A stretch of DNA of 64,000 bases from Pseudoalteromonas tunicata (GCF_002310815.1 NZ_CP011032.1:1404001-1468000); one strand, 5' to 3'; shown: positions 20,834 through 28,547, counted from the first letter of the stretch. Numbers and translations are program-made. The notes: generated from the sequence alone by a model not told the origin.

Positions 20834-21376
20834 TTAAAGCCTGAGTTCATAAAATAAATTACATTCCTGAGCCATTTTTGATTTGCTTATCTCAAATCCA
20901 CATTTCTCTAGCACTTTAATAGAAGCAATATTGTCAGTTTCAACGCCTGCAAGCAGGATGCTGGCTTTAGCTTGGTTTTTATAATAATTGACCAACGCAG
21001 TTAAAACCTCGCTTGCATAACCTTTCCCCCAATATTTTTCACCAATCAAATACCCTATATTAAAAGAGGCAGGACTTACATTTTCTTCCGTCTTATGGAT
21101 AAAAACAAACCCAATAATTTCATGTGATTGCTTTAACTTAATTGCAAGTAAATTGCTTTCATTAAACCTATCATTCAACCAATTAAGTGCTTGTTTAGGC
21201 GTTTCAATACCTTGCCAGCCAATAGGGAGTGCCTTCACTACTTGCGGTGTAAGCAGCTCTACTACTTTTTCGACCATAAAAGTTTGATTTTCTAAAAATA
21301 TCGAAGCACAGGAATAAACCGAAAGATGTTCACTCGTGAATAAACTGTTATCACTTGATATATCATTAGTTGTCAT
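20834..21376 (-). CDS. GNAT-family N-acetyltransferase (RimJ/RimL-like)
   Basis: 180 residues from ATG 21376, which has AGGA at 8 bp; another ATG at 21385 lies too close to its own AGG. The acetyl-CoA-binding pattern of GNAT proteins is visible (GYLIGEKYWGKGYASEVLTALVNYY, with GKGYA as the Q/RxxGxG/A loop). The VETDNIASIKVLEKCGFE motif is typical of the RimJ/L-type subgroup. Such enzymes acetylate protein N-termini, small amines or antibiotics; the substrate is unknown here. It is followed 11 bp upstream on the same strand by a membrane protein gene, probably one transcript. Confidence 0.87.
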   Translation of the reverse strand: MTTNDISSDNSLFTSEHLSVYSCASIFLENQTFMVEKVVELLTPQVVKALPIGWQGIETPKQALNWLNDRFNESNLLAIKLKQSHEIIGFVFIHKTEENVSPASFNIGYLIGEKYWGKGYASEVLTALVNYYKNQAKASILLAGVETDNIASIKVLEKCGFEISKSKMAQECNLFYELRL

Positions 21377-21396
21377 ATCTGCCATCCTATTTTCAA

Positions 21397-21795
21397 TTAA
21401 GCACTTTCATCTTCTAGCATTGCTTTTCGAAACTCTTGTGTCATTTGATGCCCCTTAATAGCTGGGACTGCGATTGCGCTAAAACATAAATTGCCAAACA
21501 TAATGAGTAATGCTGTCGCTAAAGCATCTAAAAACCAAGCTATTGGCACACCTAGCACACCAAGATATTGTGGCATAGAAGTTAAGCTCTCAAGCGTACT
21601 AATGCCAGTTATACCGTGCAATGCTAAGGCAATCCAAAAGCCAAAACAAAATGGACAACGCCATGCATCATATAGATAAGCTAAAGGTTTAGGCAATCGC
21701 TTCACTATCCAATTGAACCAGTTTCCCCAATCAGGAAGCTTTTCCCATATCAATGTATGTAGAGCTAATCCCAACAAAGCCAATGTTAAACTCAT
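21397..21795 (-). CDS. Small membrane protein with CPFC motif
   Basis: 132 residues with two or three hydrophobic segments (LTLALLGLALHTLIW, CFGFWIALALHGI, VPIAWFLDALATALLIMFGNLCF). The motif WRCPFCFGFW resembles those of DUF1360-type membrane proteins, but I do not firmly recognise the family. It lies in an apparent operon with the GNAT gene and divergent from the AraC regulator, which probably controls it. Island cargo between nth fragments 4 and 5. Confidence 0.75.
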   Translation of the reverse strand: MSLTLALLGLALHTLIWEKLPDWGNWFNWIVKRLPKPLAYLYDAWRCPFCFGFWIALALHGITGISTLESLTSMPQYLGVLGVPIAWFLDALATALLIMFGNLCFSAIAVPAIKGHQMTQEFRKAMLEDESA

Positions 21796-21946
21796 CTAAA
21801 AATCTCCAGTCATTAAATTGTAGGTATGCCAAATATCGGCTTTTTGTTTTGTTAGAATCTATTATCCATTCAATGTTCCAGTTTTTATATGGATACCTCT
21901 ACGCTATAATCGGCTTATTGTTCGTTTAGCTGAAAAAGGGGGGTAA

Positions 21947-22765
21947 ATGCATTCGGAACATACGATTAGTATTGGGCATGAATTTATTGACAACTTAAGT
22001 GGCGAAGAACACGGTTCTCAAACGGAATATATTGTTACCTTTATTAATAAAGGCACTCTAAAAATGCATCATAGAGGAGTAGTGGAATTAGACGCTAATA
22101 TGTTCACACTAATTCCAGCAGGTATGCCCCATAGTTTAATTGAAGGCGAAAACTTGGATGTGTGGTGGGTCAGTTTTTGCCCAAGTTGCCTTGGTCTCAA
22201 TGAAAATGATCCCTTAATGCGTCCATTTCGACAAGTTCGATTAGGTGCTCTACCTATTTTAAAGTTGGATGAAAAGCGTTTATCGAGCATAACATTTTTG
22301 TTTAATGAACTTCAGCAAGCATTAAAAAATGCACATACTAACTATTTGGAGGTTTATAGGAGTCTACTAATTTTGATTTTATATGAAATTGAGAAAGCCA
22401 CACAATTAGAAAAGTACGTTGTTACAGGCTCTAACAAAGTTGTCTCAGCGTTGGATTATATTCAGCGGCACTTTTTAGAGCCGATTTCACTGAAAGATGT
22501 AGCAAAGGCCATCCATTGCAGCCCATCACACTTAGCTACGTTAGTGAAAAAAGATACGGGATACTCTATTGGAGATTGGATTACTAGGAGTCGTTTAACA
22601 GAAGCTTGTTCAAGATTGTTACATACAAAAGCTCCCATAAATTTGATCGTTGAAGAGCTTGGTTGGAATGATACTACTCACTTCATCAGACAATTTAAAA
22701 AAGCATATGGCGATACCCCCGCAGCATGGAGAAAGCAACAGTGGGCAATACTAAATGAGGCATGA
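21947..22765 (+). CDS. AraC-family transcriptional regulator
   Basis: 272 residues. An N-terminal cupin-like AraC ligand domain (MFTLIPAGMPHSLIEGENLDVWWVSF) is followed by a C-terminal double HTH (about 165-265: ISLKDVAKAIHCSPSHLATLVKK and APINLIVEELGWNDTTHFIRQFKKAYGDTPAAWRK). It is divergent from the small membrane protein/GNAT genes and is likely their activator. AAAAGGGGGG precedes the ATG at 21947. It repeats the pattern of several island modules: an envelope or enzyme gene paired with its own regulator. Confidence 0.9.
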   Translation: MHSEHTISIGHEFIDNLSGEEHGSQTEYIVTFINKGTLKMHHRGVVELDANMFTLIPAGMPHSLIEGENLDVWWVSFCPSCLGLNENDPLMRPFRQVRLGALPILKLDEKRLSSITFLFNELQQALKNAHTNYLEVYRSLLILILYEIEKATQLEKYVVTGSNKVVSALDYIQRHFLEPISLKDVAKAIHCSPSHLATLVKKDTGYSIGDWITRSRLTEACSRLLHTKAPINLIVEELGWNDTTHFIRQFKKAYGDTPAAWRKQQWAILNEA

Positions 22766-22825
22766 AGTACTAATTTTGGCAGGGGATCTATTCAACATCC
22801 GTTCATGACACAAAGCAGGCTTTGA

Positions 22826-23070
22826 TTACTTTGTTTTCTCTTTAAATTCACATAAGTCTTCAATTATACAGCTGCCACACTTTGGTTTTCGAACAACACA
22901 GTATAACGTCCGTGCAGTATGAGCCAGTGGTGTACGTCAACCTTAAATTCGGCCGGCACTACTTTATCTAGCTTCATTTTGACCTCAACCACATCTTTAC
23001 CCATGGCAAATTTAGTGCGATTGGAAACACGAAATATGTGGGTGTCGACAGCGATTGTCGGCCAGCCAAA
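22826..23070 (-). pseudogene. nth 3' fragment 5 (frameshifted)
   Basis: It matches nth from the FGWP break to the stop. A one-base deletion in ACACAGTATAACG (intact ACACAGGTATAACG) breaks the frame. The ~40 bp beyond the stop (22788-22825, CCGTTCATGACACAAAGCAG and onwards) also match the flank of intact nth at 32018-32055, showing that modules 5 and 6 share right ends. Confidence 0.92.
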
Positions 23071-23086
23071 ATATAATGAACCTAGA
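23069..23086 (+). repeat. Island left-end motif, copy 5
   Basis: AAATATAATGAACCTAGA abuts nth fragment 5. It also supplies the ATG that opens the recombinase remnant. Confidence 0.75.
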
Positions 23087-23519
23087 GCGAAAATACTTAC
23101 TTTTGCAAGACTGCTTTGAGCGAGGAGCGGACGGTTGGGTAAACTCGTTTTTGGCTTATCGTGATTATGCCAAAGGTGCTTTTTTGTTTGGTGTGGGTAA
23201 TGGCCGTGCGTTTAGTGCCCAAGATGCGAGCCGTTTGATACGTGATTTAAGTGGGGGTGAGTGGTCGGCTCATGATTTACGTAAATTTGCGCGTTCTATG
23301 TGGCTTGATAGGGGGGGTGATTATTTTGTGTGTGAGCTTTTGTTGAACCATAAGCTAAAAAAGCTAGATAAAACATACATTCACGCGCATGCGGAAAAGC
23401 AGAAGGGTGCGGTTTTGAGTGATTATCATGGGTATGTGTTTGGGTTGGGTTTGAATGGCGTGCTGACCGAGATATTGCCGAGATATTATTTTTTGCAGCT
23501 GAAGTTGAAAGCGGCTTAG
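23076..23519 (+). pseudogene. Tyrosine recombinase (integrase), 5'-truncated remnant
   Basis: 147 codons are open from an ATG inside the island left-end motif. The C-terminal catalytic features of phage-type tyrosine recombinases are seen: SAHDLRKFARS (HxxR box), LLNHKLKKLDKTYIH (the position of the LGH box, and Tyr as candidate nucleophile). The N-terminal arm- and core-binding domains and the first catalytic Arg are absent, so it should not be active alone. It is the only recombinase trace in the accessory region. It may come from the enzyme that used nth as its attachment site, an inference from position only. Confidence 0.7.
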
Positions 23520-23543
23520 TGTGTGGGGTTGGGAGTGAATAAG

Positions 23544-23786
23544 ATGATCCACAATACAGAAGGAGCCAAACGCAAAAAAAGCGCGGGGGACGTGCTGCGT
23601 GAGTTGCGCTTGGCTCGCCAGTATTCTCAAGAGAAAGTTGCCTTGGTTTATGGGGTGACTGAGCGCACGTTGCGCAATTGGGAAAAGTGCAAAACGGCTG
23701 TAAGTGTGGATGATTTTTTAAGTTTGGTTGATTTTTACAAATTCGATGCGGGCACTGCTTGGGAGTTATTTAATAATGAACAATAG
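23544..23786 (+). CDS. XRE-type helix-turn-helix protein
   Basis: 80 residues from ATG 23544 (GGGAG at 9 bp). A HTH is visible (DVLRELRLARQYSQEKVALVYGVTERTLRNWEKCK), typical of small phage or island regulators. Its end overlaps the ATG of the next gene by 11 bp. It probably regulates island or prophage functions. The family cannot be given more precisely. Confidence 0.7.
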   Translation: MIHNTEGAKRKKSAGDVLRELRLARQYSQEKVALVYGVTERTLRNWEKCKTAVSVDDFLSLVDFYKFDAGTAWELFNNEQ

Positions 23787-24123
23787 AAAACTAGTGGTGA
23801 TGATGTTGAAGAAGTGGGGCCGTTACCAGGCAAGGCAGGAGTTGGGTAATGGTTATGCGAGTAAGTCGCCAACTGAAAAAATACGTGAGTTTTGTGAGCT
23901 GGGTGTGCATGGGTCGAGCTTTGCAGCTGAAGAACGCAACGTGCCTGAGTATTTAGAGTTGATTGATGGCCGCATTGCCCAGTTGCCACAAAATTATATG
24001 ACGGCGATTCGGGTTAGGTTTGTTTTGCAAGTTGAGCGCGGTGCGCTTTGTTCGTTTGGGTTTAGTAGCGTGACGGCGTTTGAGATTTGTTTAGAAAGGG
24101 CGATTAATGCGCTGTTGGGGTAG
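23776..24123 (+). CDS. Small phage-like protein, duplicated (copy 1)
   Basis: 115 residues from ATG 23776. The sequence (KKWGRYQARQELGNGYASKSP...LIDGRIAQLPQNYMTAIRVRFVLQ...FEICLEKAINALLG-like ending) looks helical, with a possible sigma-region-4 or antiterminator-like HTH near the C-terminus (AQLPQNYMTAIRVRF). I do not recognise it firmly; late-gene antitermination or a sigma-like phage regulator are guesses. A nearly identical copy lies at 26021-26344, with mostly silent differences, which suggests selection on the protein. Confidence 0.65.
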   Translation: MNNRKLVVMMLKKWGRYQARQELGNGYASKSPTEKIREFCELGVHGSSFAAEERNVPEYLELIDGRIAQLPQNYMTAIRVRFVLQVERGALCSFGFSSVTAFEICLERAINALLG

Positions 24124-24124
24124 A
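23792..24124 (+). repeat. 333-bp direct repeat, copy 1 (copy 2 at 26013-26345)
   Basis: The two copies lie 2221 bp apart and differ at only about ten bases. They flank two genes of unknown function (24350-25090 and 25471-25956). The similarity begins shortly before the coding start and ends at the stop codon. Confidence 0.93.
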
Positions 24125-24349
24125 TTTATGTAGTCAGACAGTAAGCAAGGTTTGCAATAGAATTTTTCAAATTGAAAGAGCCAAAAGAATACTATCAATA
24201 ATTACAACCTCTTTAATCCTATTCAATAGGAATTAGTTTTCAATAAAAGTTATAAATTAAAAAAAATCAGTTGATTACATTGATAAAACTCTTATGCTGT
24301 ATGTTTATAAATGGGTTTACTTAACGATTAACTTATACATGGAGGAAAT

Positions 24350-25090
24350 GTGAGTTTCATTGAACGAATTTTGGATAGTGTGGCTACAAAATTCCACTCA
24401 ATTCTGAATGCTCCTTTTGAACAAAAATATATAAAAGGGCTTTTTTCATTAGGTAGTGTGCTGATATTGTCTTCGAATATATATATGTTTTGCAAGAAAG
24501 CTGAGGCTAAATATAATTCTGACAATCTGAATGTGTCGATAGTTTTTGAGTTTGGTCCCGAAAACTGGATTGCAATTTTTGGTGTATTACTCGTTGCAAT
24601 TTCAATCATTCTGTTTCGGAATACAAGAAAAGACGTTAAGCCTGACCATACTTTATCAAGTTTTGAGAAAATGATTGTTAATGATGTCGATAGCATAAAT
24701 GATACCGAGCTTCATATAGCATTTAAGAATGAACATAAGGTTTCTTCACCATCTAATGAAATAAGGTTTCTTGCCAAAATGCAAGATCCTTTATTAAGGA
24801 TTATTGATTATAAAAAAGGGCGATCACATATTGAATTTGATAAAACGTTTAAAATTAAAAATAAACTCGCCTTAGATGTTAAATTTATTTTGAGCATCAT
24901 TTTATACTATTTATCTTCAATTTTATGTATTGGTTCAATTCAATTAGCAGCAATCTCATTCAAAATACAGAACCCTGAAATGATGAAAGTATTTTTAATA
25001 TCATCAGTCTGTTTGAGTTCTTTTGCATGGTTTAATTTGATAATTTACTCAGGCATTGCTTCTGCAAGGCGTCTTGTAGACTATTCCTAA
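24350..25090 (+). CDS. Unknown membrane protein, four predicted TM helices
   Basis: 246 residues from GTG 24350, preceded by GGAGG at 5 bp. Two hydrophobic segments lie in the N-terminal half (GLFSLGSVLILSSNIYMF; WIAIFGVLLVAISIILF) and two at the C-terminus (FILSIILYYLSSILCIGSIQLAA; VFLISSVCLSSFAWFNLIIY). A charged cytoplasmic stretch (about 85-180) lies between. I do not recognise a family. It sits between the two copies of the 333-bp repeat in low-GC sequence, typical of acquired cargo. A defence or phage-related role is possible but unproven. Confidence 0.7.
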   Translation: MSFIERILDSVATKFHSILNAPFEQKYIKGLFSLGSVLILSSNIYMFCKKAEAKYNSDNLNVSIVFEFGPENWIAIFGVLLVAISIILFRNTRKDVKPDHTLSSFEKMIVNDVDSINDTELHIAFKNEHKVSSPSNEIRFLAKMQDPLLRIIDYKKGRSHIEFDKTFKIKNKLALDVKFILSIILYYLSSILCIGSIQLAAISFKIQNPEMMKVFLISSVCLSSFAWFNLIIYSGIASARRLVDYS

Positions 25091-25470
25091 AAAGAGGTTT
25101 TGGGTCCATTGCAACCTTTAAGCTTTTGACCCTTCCTACATAACACAATCTCTGAGCATTGAATTTAAGAACAGAACCATTAAATGCTACTTTATTCGAT
25201 TTCCCAGCACCGAATCACGGATAGTTTGATTTGAAAACATGGTTTGATTGTATGCATTAAGCAGGGAACTCTTAATTAACCTTAATAATGACTTAATATC
25301 TCATAGAAACCGCAAGAAAACCTCCATTTAAAATATCGACTCAAAACAGATTAAACGATTGAATCAAAATAGGAGCTTAGGTATGTTTGAAGGTTAATGA
25401 AAACAAATTTAAAACGAGCTTACTTATTATAAAGGCTCGTTAAATTTCTCATTCTAACATTGGGGGCATT
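25091..25470. other. Non-coding stretch in island module 6
   Basis: AT-rich with no gene supported. A hairpin AACGAGC/GCTCGTT near 25416-25443 may be a terminator or part of the leader of the next gene. Confidence 0.5.
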
Positions 25471-25956
25471 TTGGATAATCCATACTCTACAAATAAAAAT
25501 AGGTTGGCTGATGTCATAGCTGCAATTCAAGTAATGGCAACTTATAAGTTTTATAAAGCAGATTTTTCAGCTTGGGCTAAAAGAATAGAAGGAAATGAAT
25601 CTAAAGGTGAGTATTGGAAAAAAATTTTTGAAGAGCACCCAGAATTTTTTCGTTTAGGTGGGGAGCGAAAGAAAGCATCTCTAGTTTGGCGAAGAAGCTA
25701 CCAAAAGCTATATGATGTGGAGCTTGAAGAAAAAATTTCAAGGGATAAATTTAAATCTTTAACTCAAGAAGAGAAAAAAAGAATTTCTCGAATTCCCTTA
25801 GAAGATTCTGATATTTCCACTTTGATCAATACAGCAATCAATCTTCATACTCGTGAGCTTGACCAGAAAAAGGACTCAAGGTGGTGGATTGCTGCTATAT
25901 CAGGTTTTTCGGGTATGCTAGGCGCAATTATTGGCACACTAATAAAACTTATCTAG
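25471..25956 (+). CDS. Unknown protein: winged-helix-like N-terminus and C-terminal TM anchor
   Basis: 161 residues from a TTG start (GGGGGC 5 bp upstream). The first ~85 residues (RLADVIAAIQVMATYKFYK...EEHPEFFRLGGERKKASLVWRR) look like a winged-helix fold. A charged helical part follows, and one C-terminal membrane helix (WWIAAISGFSGMLGAIIGTLI). The family is not named with certainty. The layout, a cytosolic DNA-binding-like domain with one C-terminal membrane helix, recurs in the cassette protein at 29833. It lies between the two copies of the 333-bp repeat. Confidence 0.65.
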   Translation: MDNPYSTNKNRLADVIAAIQVMATYKFYKADFSAWAKRIEGNESKGEYWKKIFEEHPEFFRLGGERKKASLVWRRSYQKLYDVELEEKISRDKFKSLTQEEKKRISRIPLEDSDISTLINTAINLHTRELDQKKDSRWWIAAISGFSGMLGAIIGTLIKLI

Positions 25957-26020
25957 ACCCCATTTAACAAGTATTTAAATGAGATTTGAGCTGTGTTTAA
26001 AACTAATAGAAATAGTGGTG

Positions 26021-26344
26021 ATGCTGTTGAAGAAGTGGGGCCGTTACCAGGCAAGGCAGGAGTTGGGTAATGGTTATGCGAGTAAGTCGCCAACTGAAAA
26101 AATACGTGAGTTTTGTGAGTTGGGTGTGCATGGGTCGAGCTTTGCCGCTGAAGAACGCAATGTGCCTGAGTATTTAGAGTTGATTGATGGCCGTATTGCC
26201 CAGTTGCCACAAAATTATATGACTGCGATTCGGGTTAGGTTTGTTTTGCAAGTTGAGCGCGGTGCGCTATGTTCGTTTGGGTTTAGTAGTGTTGCGGCCT
26301 TTGAGATTTGTTTAGAGAAGGCGATTAATGCGCTGTTGGGGTAG
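26021..26344 (+). CDS. Small phage-like protein, duplicated (copy 2)
   Basis: 107 residues from ATG 26021; the frame is open to an ATG at 25979, but the upstream residues differ from copy 1. From KKWGRYQARQ onward it is almost the same protein as that encoded at 23776. The stop marks the end of the direct repeat, after which the integron-cassette part begins. Whether it is expressed is unclear, because its upstream signals differ from copy 1. Confidence 0.6.
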   Translation: MLLKKWGRYQARQELGNGYASKSPTEKIREFCELGVHGSSFAAEERNVPEYLELIDGRIAQLPQNYMTAIRVRFVLQVERGALCSFGFSSVAAFEICLEKAINALLG

Positions 26345-26664
26345 GTTTGGCTGTGCTGGCATTAACGGTTGTGGCAAGGAATACATGATGCATTGCGGTA
26401 CTAACGTAATCTATTGTAATATCAATAAAATAAGTCGATTGATAGAATTGCGGGTTAAATAACTGTGAATATAAACAGTTGGTACTCGTTTCTCGTATAG
26501 TCATGAAAACGAGCAAGACACTCGATTTACTGCAGAGTGAAAGATACGCGTATTCCTTAGAAGTTCAAGCTGGTAAGGGATGCAAGAGCCGGCGATTAAA
26601 ATGGCTGGTAGGAAATCGAGCGTGGCCGCTGTCGCAAAACGACCCAATCGCTCGATACTGAATT
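26345..26664. other. Stretch between the repeat and the first integron cassette
   Basis: A 52-codon frame (26503-26661, beginning MKTSKTLDLLQSERYAYSLE) has no clear ribosome site and no recognised relatives. Inverted bases ATCGAGCG/CGCTCGAT lie just before the GTTAGGG at 26665-26671, where the cassettes begin. This may be a decayed attC or a recombination end. No integron integrase gene or attI site was recognised. Confidence 0.45.
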
Positions 26665-26677
26665 GTTAGGGGTACAA

Positions 26678-27220
26678 ATGGATTTCAGAGTAATCATCGT
26701 AGCATTGGTATTAGCCATTTCTGGTTGCCAATCTACTTCAAATAAGAAAATGGAAGATTTAGCAAAAGTTGCTGAGGGTGGTGATAACTATGCTCAATAC
26801 CTTTTGGGGTATAGCTACGAGCGAGGTGACGGCAACCCCAAAGATTTAAACAAAGCGAAGTATTGGTACTCAAAATCAATTGAACAAGGAAATGGTCGTT
26901 CTGCCTATAACCTTGCAATCCTAATTTTATCTGGCAGTTTTGGCACTCCCGATGTTAAAGAAGCTATTCCATTATTAACTATTGCAGCTCAACAAAAACA
27001 TGAGAGAGCACCATTTGATTTAGGTGTTCTTTATTACAAAATGGGTGGTCCTGAGAATGTAGATTTAGTTAAGGGATATGCTTGGTTACAAGTCACAGTC
27101 CATCGAAAGCTAGAAGATCAAGTAACCGCAAAGAGTATTCTTTCAGGTTTAAATTTATCAACTAAACAAATGCAGGATGCATCTAAGTATACTAAAGAGT
27201 TGATTCAAAAGTATGGGTAA
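26678..27220 (+). CDS. Sel1-repeat lipoprotein (integron cassette 1)
   Basis: 180 residues from ATG 26678. A lipoprotein signal ends with LAISGC (Cys about 17). Sel1-like tetratricopeptide repeats follow (DNYAQYLLGYSYERGDGNPKDLNKAKYWYSKSIEQGNGRSAYNLAI). Sel1 proteins are adaptor-like solenoids found at the envelope, and several limit or shape protein interactions there. The cassette starts at GTTAGGG just 7 bp upstream of the ATG. Expression therefore needs a promoter outside the cassette. The gene ends 6 bp before its attC. Confidence 0.85.
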   Translation: MDFRVIIVALVLAISGCQSTSNKKMEDLAKVAEGGDNYAQYLLGYSYERGDGNPKDLNKAKYWYSKSIEQGNGRSAYNLAILILSGSFGTPDVKEAIPLLTIAAQQKHERAPFDLGVLYYKMGGPENVDLVKGYAWLQVTVHRKLEDQVTAKSILSGLNLSTKQMQDASKYTKELIQKYG

Positions 27221-27226
27221 ATGTAC

Positions 27227-27327
27227 CCCTAACAAGCTGTTAAACAAGGACAAAATACAGTTGGCTTTTTGTCACTTCGTTCCTTATTTTAGCCAACTGC
27301 ATTTTGCCTGTTAACAGGGCGTTGAGG
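27227..27327 (+). other. attC site of cassette 1
   Basis: It runs from CCCTAAC to GTT at 27321, where the 147-bp element is inserted. The inner arms CAGTTGGCT/AGCCAACTG and CTGTTAAAC/CTGTTAACAG form the expected long imperfect hairpin. Confidence 0.88.
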
Positions 27328-27470
27328 CTGTAGAATTTCTCATTTGGTCAAGTTTTTAGGTGATTTAAGGGGTCTCAAATGCATTACTTAGTACGAGATT
27401 GTCGCTTAGAAAGCGATACAGGAGGTCAAAAAAATGGCCAAATTTATAAAAATAGAAATTCTACAGCCTC
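27324..27470 (+). mobile_element. 147-bp inverted-repeat element inserted in attC, copy 1
   Basis: The ends GAGGCTGTAGAATTTCT and AGAAATTCTACAGCCTC are perfect 17-bp inverted repeats. GTT flanks both sides (27321-27323 and 27471-27473). If the element is removed, the attC end becomes GTTAGCT, exactly complementary to the AGCTAAC that ends the next cassette. Inside are a short hairpin TCGCTT/AAGCGA, the strong Shine-Dalgarno AGGAGG and a 13-codon frame. It is not a normal cassette, since it lacks its own attC. Confidence 0.82.
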
Positions 27471-27475
27471 GTTAG
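27434..27475 (+). CDS. 13-codon ORF in the 147-bp element (tentative)
   Basis: MAKFIKIEILQPR, then a stop made by the element/attC junction GTTAG. It is preceded by a perfect AGGAGG with an 8-bp spacer. An overlapping 41-codon frame starts at 27379 (AAGGGG upstream). The second element copy encodes the same 13 residues at 28874-28915. Whether the peptide matters, or only the ribosome-loading signal, is unknown. Confidence 0.3.
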   Translation: MAKFIKIEILQPR

Positions 27476-27527
27476 CTGCCATAAGCTTTAGGCTTGGGCA
27501 TTAAATTTTTAAAAGGATGAAGCTAGA

Positions 27528-28547
27528 TTGGAAGATGTATCGAAGGACTATCAAAATTTCATATTGATAGCGGTAATAGTTGTTTGGGTACTTAGCTTTT
27601 TATTTGAAAGGTCTAGGTATTTACATAGGAAGCTGTTTAGAAAAGTATTATATGAAAACACAATAGTACGAACTATTAGAAATAGATTTCTACAAGTCTT
27701 CCTACCCGGATTAACAGGCGCTTACTTCATTACATTGGATGTCTGGGGTGATAAATGGGACATAATAAAGAACCACATAGAGAAGCATGAAATTGCCTTT
27801 TCGATACTAATATTTGTATCTTTAACTGCTTTGTTAATTCGAGGGATTGCGGATTGGTACGAGGAACAATCAGGTGATGCATACAAAAAGTTTTTGGAAG
27901 GCTTTGCCTTACTAACTACACGAGTGGTCCAGAAGAAGCTTGATCGTTTTAAAGATGAATCTGGAAAGTTGAAGCCAAATGGAAATACGTTTAAGCAAAT
28001 TACTCAGCCAAAAGAGCAAATAAATTTGATCTTAGGTGAAATAGAGGCGTTATTACTTAATAATTTTTCTTTAAAACGTAACCAAGTTTGTATAACAATC
28101 ATGCACAATGACCCGAAGAACAATAATTGGTATTACGAATACGAAACGAATCGAAGTTGGAAACATACGAAAGCTATTAAGCTCATAGAGGGTAAATCAA
28201 CTGCTGCTGAGTGCCTTAAAATCGGTGAACCAATTTTTCACGCTTGTAAAAGACAGGCTCATAAAAAGGGGAATTACTTTTTATCCGAGCGCGATAATAG
28301 AACTGGGGATGGAAGCGTATTTTGCTACCCAGCATTCACTGTCAATAATGACTATAGAGATAACTACATCATTTCGATAGTCACATATGGGCGCAGGCTA
28401 TGTGATCCGCTGGATGAACAGCAAGCAGACGCAATATCAGAAATTTTTTCAGATATTTGCCGGAGAATAGATTTAGAACTTACACTAAACTCAATTAAAA
28501 GATGGCAGTATGAGTTTCACACAAACAAATCTAGGAGTGTGGCATGA
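27528..28547 (+). CDS. Membrane-anchored protein with GAF-like C-terminal domain (cassette 2, gene 1)
   Basis: 339 residues from TTG 27528 (AAAGGATG upstream). Two or three N-terminal membrane helices (NFILIAVIVVWVLSFLF; AFSILIFVSLTALLIRG) are followed by a helical linker and a cytosolic domain of about 190 residues. The latter part (GKSTAAECLKIGEPIFHACK...GDGSVFCYPAF...YIISIVTYGRRLCDPLDEQQADAISEIF) resembles a GAF sensory domain by eye. The exact family is not recognised. It overlaps the next gene by ATGA, so they form a coupled pair within one cassette. A phage-defence or stress-sensing role is a guess, based on the habit of cassette arrays to carry such genes. Confidence 0.65.
   Translation: MEDVSKDYQNFILIAVIVVWVLSFLFERSRYLHRKLFRKVLYENTIVRTIRNRFLQVFLPGLTGAYFITLDVWGDKWDIIKNHIEKHEIAFSILIFVSLTALLIRGIADWYEEQSGDAYKKFLEGFALLTTRVVQKKLDRFKDESGKLKPNGNTFKQITQPKEQINLILGEIEALLLNNFSLKRNQVCITIMHNDPKNNNWYYEYETNRSWKHTKAIKLIEGKSTAAECLKIGEPIFHACKRQAHKKGNYFLSERDNRTGDGSVFCYPAFTVNNDYRDNYIISIVTYGRRLCDPLDEQQADAISEIFSDICRRIDLELTLNSIKRWQYEFHTNKSRSVA

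Noticed and set aside
20597..23119. Several plus-strand frames beginning MSQWCTSTLNS
   Set aside because: They are the antisense reading of nth fragments. Their mutual similarity is explained by the repeated nth sequence.
26503..26661. A 52-codon frame as a gene or decayed integron integrase
   Set aside because: No tyrosine-recombinase motif, no ribosome site and no recognised relatives; reported only as part of the intergenic stretch.
27324..27470. Group IIC-attC intron or IS1111-attC insertion
   Set aside because: Only 147 bp with terminal inverted repeats. There is no reverse transcriptase, intron domain V or IS110-type transposase.
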